Program-made: the position numbers and the translations under genes
Source of the DNA: Girardinichthys multiradiatus
Lineage: Eukaryota > Chordata > Actinopteri > Cyprinodontiformes > Goodeidae
NCBI RefSeq assembly: GCF_021462225.1
Contig: NC_061812.1
Span: forward strand, 52,941,848 to 53,005,847
Direction of reading: 5' to 3'
Length of the DNA: 64,000 nucleotides
The notes under the pieces: model-generated
Databases searched by the model: none
What the model saw: only the letters and a program-made list of their open reading frames with translations
What the model was told of the DNA's origin: nothing
Shown: one piece after another, positions 1 through 11,100 of the stretch
How the letters are laid out: each line of letters begins with the position of its first letter
How positions within the stretch are numbered: position 1 is the first letter of the stretch

Positions 1-586
1 TGCTTCATGTTCACACCCAGTAGTGATGTAACGTGCTTATACATCACTGCCAGCTGTGACTCATTTACTTTAGTTCTTTACTTTGCTGTACTATGTAGCT
101 TTAAAATCTATTTCATTTAAACAACAAAGCAGTGCAGTTTGCATTACTTAACAGAGCATGTTGACTCTTTCTGAATACAGCTGAAGCAGCACATGATTAG
201 ATGCATAGAGAGCTTCTGAGTTCTTCATGCAGGAAACTCATTCTCAAACAGTCACAATTTGTGATTTTTCATGTTTTTTTCTTTTAAATAATGGTTGGTT
301 GCGCTCCTGGTTGAAGTTTGTTCTCTTTGCTCACCTCATGTTTTCCATTTCTAAGTCTGTTTCTGAGGATCACTTTGTTACCAGTCATGGTCCTTTGATA
401 TCCCCGGTTACCCTTCACTTGCCATCTCACCACTTGCTCCCTGTTTCCAATTAGTTCACCTGTATTCAATCACTTAATCTTTCCTCCAGGCGTTTCCCAC
501 AATTAGAAGGAAATTAAACACAGGGAAGGCTTTAGAAAATTAAAAAGGACAGAAAAAAGAATACATATACAAAACTAATATACAAA

Positions 587-632
<46 letters not shown>

Positions 633-904
633 GATTCTGAATCATTCTAGTTTTGTTCGTGTTTATTTGATTTTTTTTTTTCTTCAAATAAATAGTTTTT
701 AGCTCCATTTTTAGCCAGCTGAGTTCTGCATTTGGGCTCGGTTTTTTAAAAGATGACAGAAACTTTCCCTTAGTGTTTGTGTCATGGTTGCATGTCTTCT
801 ACCATCACAGTTCCACCTAGGACAGAATGTTCTTCTGGAAACTTGAGACACAGTTAATATTAATTGGCATTTGAAGATTAACTCACCTAAACAAGTATGA
901 AAGA
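1..904. other. itga5 intron 18, AT-rich, no gene seen
   Basis: Part of intron 18, which runs off the left edge. Apart from the (TA)n tract at 591-630 I see nothing coding and no exon-19 motif. Confidence 0.6.
591..630. repeat. (TA)n microsatellite
   Basis: About 20 uninterrupted TA units. Confidence 0.97.
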
Positions 905-1245
905 AGCATTACAATGCCAGACAGAAATATTCACACCCCTTGAATTTTCTTTTCACATTACAACTGCCAACTTTAATGTCTTTATTGAGATTCTATCTGA
1001 CAGACCAGCACAAAATAGTGCATAACTGTGAAAAGGAAGAAGTATAATGCATCCATTTCAGTTTTGCTTTTGTTTGTCACAAATAAAAATCTGAAATGGG
1101 TGGCCTGCATTGTATTCAACCTCCCTGAGTCTATACTTTTGCAAACATATTTCAATGCAATTCCAGCTACAAGTGTTTTGGGGTTTGCCTCTACCAGCTT
1201 TGCTCATCTAGAGACTGTGTGTTAGTGTGTGTTAACATCAATTTT
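905..1245 (-). mobile_element. Decayed Tc1-like transposon fragment
   Basis: Begins with the familiar teleost Tc1-type end (ATTCACACCCCTTGAATTTT) and continues with the complement of a decayed transposase 5' region (GAGTCTATACTTTTGCAAAC ... CTACCAGCTTTGCTCATCT). No open frame remains. 1245-2790 holds nothing I can assign. Confidence 0.5.
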
Positions 1246-2799
1246 CAGGGTTCGCCACAGATTGGCACAACCTCTTATGTCAACAAGGGCTTTCTTCCTG
1301 CCACTGAAAGGATGCATCAAAGGAAAATCAGATCTTTTGCCTTAGTTGGGTTGTTCATTAAAAAACAGTTTTGAAATATTTATGCCTCCGCTTACAGGCA
1401 ATGACTCCCACGTGTTTTGAAACTTCTCAGCCCTTCAGCTTCCTGATTATTTCCACTTTGCATTAGAGATTTTCCATGTGGCTTCTGACTACATAACGCT
1501 GAGTGTTGGGATCGTCAGTAGATGAAGAGTCTGTAAATTTCTTGCATTTCAACTGAAAAAAGGAGAAATTTCTCAAGCTTTAAAACAATTTAATTCAAGA
1601 GTAAAAGGCTAATGGGCACATCTAAAACCCAATCACATACTCGCTTCACCTTGAAACACTAAATTTGCAGGCTTTCAAGCTCTGCCTATCGCCTGGTGGA
1701 GGAGAGGAATCATGCACAAACAAACCACAAGCAGATGTGCAAGAAATGAGCAGCACCCCACCCAAACTGAGCTGTCAGAGCTTCCTTTGTGTTTTTGCAG
1801 AACCATGACCTGTGAGGCCTCCATAAACCTTCCAGTTCTGCATATATAAAACACACAAATAGTACCAACGAGACCTCATAGGTGCAGTGACCAGCTCTTA
1901 AAAGATCAGCATCTAACCACATATGCTTGTACTGTATAAGAGCCTTACATTTGATATGGTTTGAAATGTCAACCTCCATTTTTGTTATTCATTTAAATTT
2001 CCTGCAATAACAGTAGCGTTGGATGATCTGCTGGGGTGTTGAGATTAAGTCAAAGTATATGTAGCTCTACATTTGTTGCACATCAAAATATTTATAACAT
2101 GATCTCCCATGCTCTTGTGGTGACCATCTGTTTAGTTTCTAAAACGCAAGGCATGTGGCCATGTAAGTGGTGTGGTCTCCTATTTTACTGTGGTCATGTA
2201 ATATTCTGCCACAGCTTATAACTCCTCACAGAGGTACACTTTCTAACCTCGGATGTTTAACTCTCACAACGAACTGAAGGAATGCTGGATGAAACTGTTC
2301 TTTCAAAATAGATAGCTTCCATCTTTACCATTGCCAAATCAGAATCAGCATGCTAAAATCCAATTTTAGCTTTTTTTTCTGTGATTGTTGGCATTATATT
2401 CTTAATGCAACAGACATCAGACTACAGTGTAAGCAGTGTACAGCTTCCCCATTAGCAGAAAACAAGACATTGTGTAGTTATGGAAATACATGAATGCTCC
2501 GCATGTCTGCGTGGAAGTATCAATTCTGAGATTGTTGTGCAATCAGAGCCTACAAAATTATGGCTAGCTTCATTAACACCTTTAATATTCATAAATGTAA
2601 GGGTGCTGCTGATTGGGTAAGGCGTATTGTGTCACTTCCTGTTATCACTGTTGCACACTGTGGATCTATTTGGTGTTTCAGATTCTCTTGATTTAATCTA
2701 ATTTATTATTATAACACGTAACATTTAAATCGCTATTTCTCAGGGCTTAACATTAGCCGCAGCACTGCCATGGTTACCTATTCTGTTTCTAACGTTTCC

Positions 2800-5580
2800 A
2801 TCTGAGCCTACTCCAGGCAAGGGTGTTGGAATTGGTGACTGAGCTCCACACTGTTGAAAAACCAGCAGATAGCTGAGGCCCCTTAGCCATCATGGAGCCA
2901 CCCATGGTAGTTTTAGGTAAAGGTCCTTCAGTAGAGCACAGCCAGGCCCTCAGGCCAGCTAGGTGACAGTATATAGGAAGCACAGTCCTAGATCCCAGCT
3001 CATGTGTTACCACCAACCCGTTCGCCATTATAACAGGTTTTCCCCATTTAGCGACACACCCATTGAGAAGGCCACTCTTGTAATTCCTCCATAGACAGAA
3101 ACCTGGCATTAGACACACCAGCATCCAAAGCCAAATGTTAGCCAGGTGCCACAACAGGTGGCATCAAATCCTACCTGAAACTGCTGGTTAAGGACAAGTG
3201 TAGGACTCCTCCTGGGACTCCTCCCTTATCTGACAAAGTGACAACATGTTTAGTCGCATGCTGTCACTTAACAACTGGTTCATCTAGAAGGTGTCCTGAA
3301 AATGATGTGGGCTACATTGATAATTGGGAAAAATTTGGGGGAAAACCTGGTCTGATCCACACAGACAACATCCATCCCACTTTGGACGAAGCAACTCTTC
3401 TTTCCAAGATTCTAGACGAATGAATTAGTTCCCCAAAACACTGACAACCCTGGGTCCAGACCAGAAAACAGTCATGGTTTAAAACACCTATCATTCATTT
3501 ACTCAGGTTGTCGAAATATAACCAAATCAGAAGATGACACAGATTCGATGCACAGAATTAGATTGAAATGAGGTTTTATTGTTCCAACTTAGGTAGACCT
3601 TGATTAGAGTTGTTAGAAGCCAGAGGATGAGGAAGCCCCAAGGATCCGAGCAGAGAGAGAGTGTTCTGGCGGTGGAAATATTTACAGTGCAGATTTCCTG
3701 AAGAAGAGTTGGATGGGCAGATCGACAGGAAGGCAGGACAACAAGCAATCAGGCAGGCTGACAGAAGTCCACATAACAGAGACTATGTTCCAGCAACAGA
3801 CTGTGTCAGCAGCTGTCTTAAAAAGCCATGAGCTCATTAGCTGGATGAGTTGCAGCTGAGAACAATGAAGTGCCAGAACCAGCCAGCAGAGATCTCACAA
3901 CACCTCTCTGGAGCTTCTGTGCTGTTACCCAGCCATTATGAAAATAAATGCTACTCCAACTGAGCAGAAAAATTAAACAAATACATGTGGTTTAGTGAAC
4001 ATAAGACATCTCTCTTCAACGACTTTTAGTCAGTGACTTCATTTGTGATCATCAGATTGATGTACTTGTACTTTGTCTCACAGAAACCTGGGTGAAGGAA
4101 GATGATTATATTAGTATAAAAAGGGTCAACTCCTCCTAAACATTTAATTTTTCACATTCCTAGAAATACTTTGCAAGGAGGAAGAGTAGCAACCATTTTT
4201 CAGTCAGATTTATTAAGCCAAGGCCAATTAATAGCTACAATTATTTTTATATCTAACCCTTAGTTTTTCTCTTCCAAATTGCAATGCAATAAAACAACTT
4301 CTGTTTGTTGTTTTGTATCGTCCGCCAGGCCTTTACTCTCAATTTTTAGATCAGGTCTCAGATTTCTTATTTGATTCAGTGTGTAATACAGATAAGGTTA
4401 TTACAGTGGGGGATTTTGAAAGTAATGTTGACACTGAAAGTGATAACCCAAGTGTAGCCTTTAATTCCATCTTAGACTCTTTTGGCTTTGCTCAAAACAT
4501 CCACAGACCAATCGATTTTTGCCTTCATACTCTGGATCTTGCGCTGACATATGACATGGTATGTGAACAAATAACAGTATTTTCTCATAACCCTGTCTTT
4601 TCTGACAATTTTGAATTAACCATTGAGTTAAATGTATCAGAGAACTCTGCTCCTGAGAAAAGAAATTAGATATTGTAGCGATTTATCAGACAATGCAGTG
4701 TACTTTAAAGCACAACTCTAGGAAATTGGAGCGAAAATGGTGCTCCACACATCTAGAGGAGTCTTATTTAATCTTAAACATAGTCTAATGCTTTTCATCA
4801 TTAATGGAGGAGAACAAGTAAAATTCAAGGTTTCTTTTTGGTACAGTTGCCAAAGAGTCATAGCTCTCTTGAGACATCACATTCCTCAGCTCTCAGCAGT
4901 GATATCTTTATGGAGTTCTTTATAAATCAAATTGGTAAAGTTACAGATGATAATGTCATGGTCTCATATAATGTACCAGTGCTGTTAGATCTCAGTTCTG
5001 CATCTGATATAGACATATTCTCAACAATATATTTATCCATAAATACTGATCAATCCAATCAGTTACTAAGCATTAAAATGACCTCCAGTTATAAAGTACA
5101 GCTACTACTTCCATTAACTTTTTGCTTTTCTTTAACATAGGAGGTACTACTGGGTCAGCGCTACTATGCGTGCATGTTTTTTTAGCATGTATGCTCTGTC
5201 TTCTCAGATTTCCAGTGAGATGAAGCTAATGGCCGTGCACACTGAGCCTGGTTGTGCTGGAGCCTTTTTACTGTTAAAGGGGAGGTTTCCTTTCCACTGT
5301 CGCTACATGCATGCTCAATATGAGGGATTGCTGCAAGCAGCGACAACACAATGCAAGCGACTGTCCACTATTGGTACATGCTTGTCCAGGAGGAGGGAAT
5401 GCTGCAAGTCAGTGACTCGATGGGTTTCCTTAATAAACTTAACTGGACAGCATTGTTTCATAACCAGGATCAATTTGGAATGCATGTATTTACTTGAGTT
5501 GAAATCTCTATGTCTGAATGGATGTTTTTTTTTGTAAAGTTGTGAACTGGCACTATATAAATATACTGAGTTGAATTGAA
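2800..5580 (+). mobile_element. L2-type LINE, degenerate and internally deleted
   Basis: Three parts in order. At 3238-3423 a frame contains GYIDNWEKFGGKPGLIHTDN and IHPT, resembling the esterase-like ORF1 of fish L2-type LINEs. At 4030-4670 is an apurinic-endonuclease remnant (LCLTETWVKEDDY, RPPGLYSQFLDQVSDFL, KVITVGDFESNVDTES, NHTLDL-like HTLDLALTYD). At 5110-5577 is the 3'UTR, ending GCACTATATAAATATACTG plus TTGAA-type repeats. The reverse transcriptase is missing. About 3505-3950 looks like a separate insertion that I could not assign. Confidence 0.65.
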
Positions 5581-5995
5581 TAAATACAACTGTTAGGAAC
5601 CGGAAGTAGCATGTTCATGTGAAAAGCTTAATACACATATATGTTTAGGATGTAGCCTGTATTAGGTATGGAGTTGAAAATGCAACTCTGAAGAACAGTG
5701 TGAGCGTGCAATTACTAAACAGAGAAGAATTTGCCACATCTGCTAGGCTTCTTTCCTCCCTCTTTTAGATTTAATCTTGCCACGTCCTGTGTCCTCCACC
5801 ACAAAACAATGAGTCAGTCCTATGCAAGACTTAAAAAAGTTGGATCAAATGCATCATGACTGTTATGACAGAGGTTTCTTTGATAGACATCACAGACATA
5901 TCTGATTTTTGACACACTCAAAACTCAGCAATGTCACTGTTATTGTCCATTAAGAAACTTTGTTTATCTCAGTAAGTGAGTTTCTACATAATTAG

Positions 5996-6640
5996 GGCTG
6001 CAGCAATTTGCCAGCATAATTGATGATGCAACTTTAGTAATCCATGGTTAGAGCTTGGTGGACTGGAGGTGGGGGGCATTGGTGGGCCAAAATTCTGTGG
6101 GCCTGCGTAGTGCGTGCAGTCCTGCCTGGGTTGGCGGATCTCTGGATCCTGGACTTCTGGAGGTGGGCTCGCTTCACTTGGCAGTCCAGGTTCCTCCGGA
6201 CTACTCCCGCTGGGGGGGTGGCGGCTGCTTTGTGTGGGCTCCCTTGTGGTGTCTTGGGGGATCTCTGGGGGGTCCCTGACCTCAGTGGGCACTAGGCTGG
6301 AGTGGGCACTGGCGGGACAATAGGGGGCTAGTTGGGGAGCTGGCCTCCAAAGGGGCATTCATGCTGGTGCCTTTGCTCCACCCTCTCCTTCCTCACATAT
6401 GCAACATGGCAGTAGGGTCTTGAGGTGTGAGATTACTCCAAATGGCTTAAGGTCATACAAACAGGTTACTATAACATCAATGTGGCCTGCCAACTTTGAT
6501 GCTGGATTAAATCTGGAATTAATGAAGTTATTCGCTCAATTAGGAGACCGTCTTGAGATATCCTTTCTGTGGAGCAAAGCTGCCTTGGCACATGTAGGGC
6601 ACAATCTGCTCTATATGGTATGCCTGAAATGTTGCTTAAC
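5996..6640 (+). repeat. GC-rich dispersed repeat, class unknown
   Basis: A sharply GC-rich block (6050-6360) followed by a less GC-rich tail to about 6640. Composition differs strongly from the AT-rich intron around it. It looks like a fish interspersed repeat but I cannot assign a class. Open frames on both strands here look like composition effects. Confidence 0.4.
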
Positions 6641-6733
6641 ACAGGACACAAAAAAATTTAAACAAAACTTTAATAATCTGGTTTCTGCAACTTTTTGGTC
6701 AACACATATTTTTCATGACTTATTAAACTTCCA

Positions 6734-6738
<5 letters not shown>

Positions 6739-6798
<60 letters not shown>
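6739..6798. repeat. (GT)n microsatellite
   Basis: Thirty GT dinucleotide units, followed by imperfect GT-rich sequence to about 6825. Confidence 0.97.
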
Positions 6799-6801
<3 letters not shown>

Positions 6802-7264
6802 CGCATGTGTATGTGTGCTCTGCATATGTCAGCTGAGTTCAGCACCAGTAATTGGTTGGCTGTACCTAAACTGGATTTTTAAAACAAACAAGGTGAATGG
6901 ATCATCTGCCCACTGCCAAATGAACCAGGTTCAAAAAGTTCGTCAAAGCATTTAAAGGCTGAAGTGGTCTAATGCATGGGAGTACTTCAACTCCACCATT
7001 GATAAAGAGAGGTTTGGACACTCTGAAGGTTTTCATTCTAAACTGTAGAACCACGGGCACCATGCATGATAAGCAACTGAAGAGACAAAGTGAGCCAGAA
7101 AAAAAAAAACGTTACTGAAAATGTTTTTAAAGCTCCTGAATTCATTCCGAGGTTAGTCAACTTCTGTCGACCATTTTCCCCCCAGTTTAATGTTTACACA
7201 CACAGTTGATCGATTAACTTGGTTCCTGTGTGTGTCAATGTAGAGACTTTGTGCAAAACTGCAT

Positions 7265-7436
7265 ATTCCCTGGGTGCTGCGCATTGTGTAGAGGTGGAGC
7301 GGCTATGAGTCCTCGATGCAGCCATCCGGAGTTCAATTCCCAACCCTGGGATATTTGCTATATGTCTTCCCCCTTTCACTCTCTGCCCATTTCCTGTCTA
7401 TATATACAGTAAAACAAAGGTTGCTAAAGCCACAAA
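7265..7436 (+). mobile_element. tRNA-derived SINE
   Basis: Head TGCGCATTGTGTAGAGG with a degenerate B box GAGTTCAATTCC, then a body (TATGTCTTCCCCCTTTCACT, CCATTTCCTGTC) shared with the copies at 16490-16682 and 34590-34802, and an A-rich tail. It abuts a decayed Tc1 remnant. Confidence 0.65.
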
Positions 7437-7444
7437 AAAAAGAA

Positions 7445-7800
7445 ATGCACAATCCCAAGTTAAACACTGCTGTAGGGATGGTTTTTAGCAAAAACAGACA
7501 AGTTAGTAAGAGTTGGAGCTAAATACAATCCCATCGTTTCAGAGGCTGTGGAAAACTTTGAGGTCGTGACTATAGTGGAGTTTCATCTACCAGCAGAACA
7601 ATAACCCTAAACATACAAGCAGAGATGCAATGGAATGGATATCAAAGGGTATCCATGCGTTAGAGTGGCCCAGTTAAAGTTCAGACCTAAAAGCAATAGT
7701 ATGTCTGTGGCAAAACAGTTATGATAAAAGAAGCTCCCCATAAAATTGGATGAGCTTAAAATCCCCACCGAAAAGCAGTTGCAAACTTCCCTTTACATCT
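7445..7800 (+). mobile_element. Decayed Tc1-like transposase remnant
   Basis: Reads as a decayed catalytic core (AACAATAACCCTAAACATAC, then AGAGTGGCCCAGTTAAAG and TCAGACCTAA), equivalent to the N-PKHTS ... EWPSQSPDL region of Tc1 transposases. Frames are broken. Confidence 0.55.
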
Positions 7801-8054
7801 GACTGTGAGTCATCTGATGGCTGAGGGGGAAAAGAAATTACAAACAACAAATATGCAATTATCAGACTTAAAACTATTAAAATCTGTGGAGTCAATATAT
7901 GCAGAAATGTTCCAACTGTACTTCATGTACTGTAAATGTGTAAGAAACTGCTTTGACTTCTACCACCATTTAACCAGCAATGAGAACAGATCCATTCATT
8001 ATGTTGGAACAGTAATGTTTATAGAGGACTGCTACCAGTTGATAATGATCCTAC

Positions 8055-8192
8055 CTTCTGCTCTACACGTTGCTCAGTCTGGTAATTCAGGATGGGACTG
8101 AGGCCGTGTTGATCTGGTGCCACCTGAGGACCCAGACTGAAGTTCAGGCTGATGTCAATGGGAGAGAGTTTATCCCGAAACTCCTCCTCAGC
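8055..8192 (-). CDS. itga5: itga5 exon 18: end of thigh domain
   Basis: 138 nt, phase 0 both sides. It encodes [55 protein letters not shown] is invariant in this subfamily. Acceptor CTGTCACAG, donor GTAGGA. The next exon (family motif LLDCGEDN) is not seen to the left. Confidence 0.93.
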
Positions 8193-11100
8193 CTGTGACA
8201 GAGACACAAGAGACACAATAAAACACAGGAATTACTCACTGGAGAAAGATCCGGCATGAGAAGAGAAGAGAAGAGAAGAGAAGAGAAGAGAAGAGAAGAG
8301 AAGAGAAGAGAAGAGAAGAGAAGAGAAGAGAAGAGAAGAGAAGAGAAGAGAAGAGAAGAGAAGAGAAGAGAAGAGAAGAGAAGAGAAGAGAAGAGAAGAG
8401 AAGAGAAGAGAAGAGAAGAGAAGAGAAGAGAAGAGAAGAGAAGAGAAGAGAAGAGAAGAGAAGAGACTATAAACTGTAGCTGAATTCATAGCAACCTTTG
8501 GGAAATCTCAGGGATTTACAGTATATTCTCTGGAAGAGACACACAGTCACTGTTTGAATAATTCTAACCAAACTGACCATGCTTATCCCTAATATATGAT
8601 GCCAAACTCCCCCATTTATGTTTTTTCTGTGTAAATAATAAAATAGTAATAGTACAATCCTGTTTTAAAGCAACAGTTTTCTCACACAGTGAAACATCGC
8701 TTCTGCTCCTAATAAACATAATCTGTAACCACTTGTGGTCCAAAGTCTATAAAAATGCTTTTGAATGCTATTCTCATACTATGCTACCATTGTTAAAAAG
8801 AAATCAGAATCAACTAAAAATCGGTATCAGCAGGTCAAAACTTTACAAAACTTGGAAATCAGTTACAGAATTGTGATTGGAGCCTTTATTGTGCAAAAAG
8901 GTATCTCCATAAAATCAGCTGTAAAGAAAACACAAATGGAGACAGCTTATAAGGGGGCTTTGGTACTGTAAATTTGTTATATTTTCGCTGGCTGAGATTC
9001 TAGGATTTTCTGAGGTACCTACATAAAGGCCAGTTATATATGTTAGATCACAATAATAAAATATATTTTATGTTGGTTATTCTTGTTTTTAAGGGGCGAA
9101 CACAGTGTAACGACTGACCCGCAGGTAGATCTTGGTTTCACAGCAGAACCTTTCACCATTTGTGAGGTTTAAGGTCTTCACCAGGGTGGGCTGCTGGCTC
9201 TCCAGGAACAACGCTCTCCTGACAGACTCCTTTTGGTTCTGCTTTGCGCTGTCTAGCTGCACCTCCACCACGAAGACTTCAAAGTGCACACAGTAGTGGA
9301 AATACACATAGCAAGAAAAAAAGTTCATCATATGAACATCTGATTGCTTTTATTACACAAAAATGCATATCAATGTATGTGTAGCCAAACAAACACACAT
9401 TTGCCATGATAAACCTTATAACTGAATGCAGATGCACACACAGAGGTTATCACTGTTATAACTTAAAAGCCACTATTTTCTCTTCTGTCTTTCTATAAAG
9501 CAGATAGAGACACATATAGAGCATTAACACAGCCCACATTAAAAACTTTACAGACAGCAGAGAAAATAGAGAACACCATACTTTAAACAAACACATACAC
9601 ACTCTTCTCTAAACCCTACCCTGTATTCACACAAGTGCTCATTCATCCTGATCCTAACTGCCAAATTGACCACAGAGAGGTCCAGCATACTTGTGGCTAC
9701 ACAACAAAAGCAAGGTAATGGGGACCATGTGTGTGTGTGAGTGTGTTGTGTGTACCACTGTATGTGTAAGCATGTCCTACCTAAATGAGAGGGTAGGTGC
9801 TTCCCATGAGCCTCCAAGCAGAACCTGGTGCTCGCACTGCATGTAGAACACAGATCCGAGAATAAATGTCCATTTCATGCTCATTTCGTGGTTCTTGGTT
9901 ATTAGAAGTAATTTAATCCTTGTTCAAAATTATACAAATTTACCATAAATCTTTATGTTAAAATTCCTCACTGGGGAAGCTTGAATTGTGGGCAATGTAG
10001 TTGGAAGTTGCTTTGAGGAAGTGATATGGACCCGAGAAATTTGTTTAGATAGCAGTTTTTAAATTGCTTATGATCAGGAATTGTTATCTAGATTGGCCCA
10101 AGTTTCAGAAAAGCTCCTAATGTGCATCCTAATGTTGATTATGTGTCTCAGTAGTGGAAAACAGTCCAAGTTGCAGCTAATTTACAACCTCATCAGATTA
10201 CCTAACAAGTGTTGAGATTGCACAAAGATAACCTGAGTAAATGCAAAAAGCAGTTTTCAAATGAGGATTTAATTTATTAAGGGGAAAAAGGCAAACCACC
10301 CTGGCCCCATGTGAAAAAGTAATGACCTCCTACAGCCATAAACTGGCTGTTCCACCCCTGGCAGTTACCGCCATCAAATGTTTCTGGTGACACACAATGA
10401 GTCTTTTACATCACTGGAAATATTTTATCCCATTCTGCTTTGCAGAATTGTTTTAATTCAGCCACATTGGAGGGTTTTCCAGCACCAACGTCTGTTTATG
10501 GTCATTTCACAGCATCTCAACCAGATTTAAATCTATACTTTAACTAGACCACTTAAAAACAATTATTTTGTTTCTTCTGAGCCATTCAGAGGTGGACTTG
10601 CTGATGTGCTTTGGATCATTGTTCTGCTTGAGAGCCCAAGTGAGCTTTAGCTTAAGGTCACAAACTGCTGGCTGGACATTCTCCTTCAGGGCTTTCTGTT
10701 AGAGATCAGAATTCATGGTTCCAATGATTACAGCACGTCGTCCATGTGCTGAAGCAGCAAAGCAGGTCTAGACTATCAAACTACCACATCCATGTTTGAC
10801 TATAGGGATGATGTTCTTTATTGAAGTGCTGTGTTCATTTTACACCGGATGTAACAGGACGCACAACTTTCAAAAAGGTTTTGTCTCAGGAGTCCACAGA
10901 ATATTTAACGATGAATATCTAACGACTTTTTTTTGTTTTTGTTAAATGTGAGACAGGTCTTTGTGTTTTCCTGGGTCAGTAATGGTTTTGGTCTTAGAAC
11001 ACTCACATTTCTGCCCATTCGCTTTTTTATTGTTGAATCATGAACTTTGACCCTATCTGAGGCAAATGAGGCCTGCAGAGCTTTAGATGTTGCTCTGGAA

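Noticed and set aside
5984..6358. Overlapping Pro- or Trp/Gly-rich frames on both strands
   Set aside because: A composition effect of the GC-rich repeat; no family motif, splice context or conserved domain visible.
1..8054. Search for itga5 exon 19 and later exons
   Set aside because: No sequence encoding LLDCGEDN or later calf motifs was found on the minus strand; I conclude they lie outside the window.
8232..8489. Open frames of Arg-Glu or Leu-Phe-Ser repeats
   Set aside because: Direct translation of the (AAGAG)n microsatellite.
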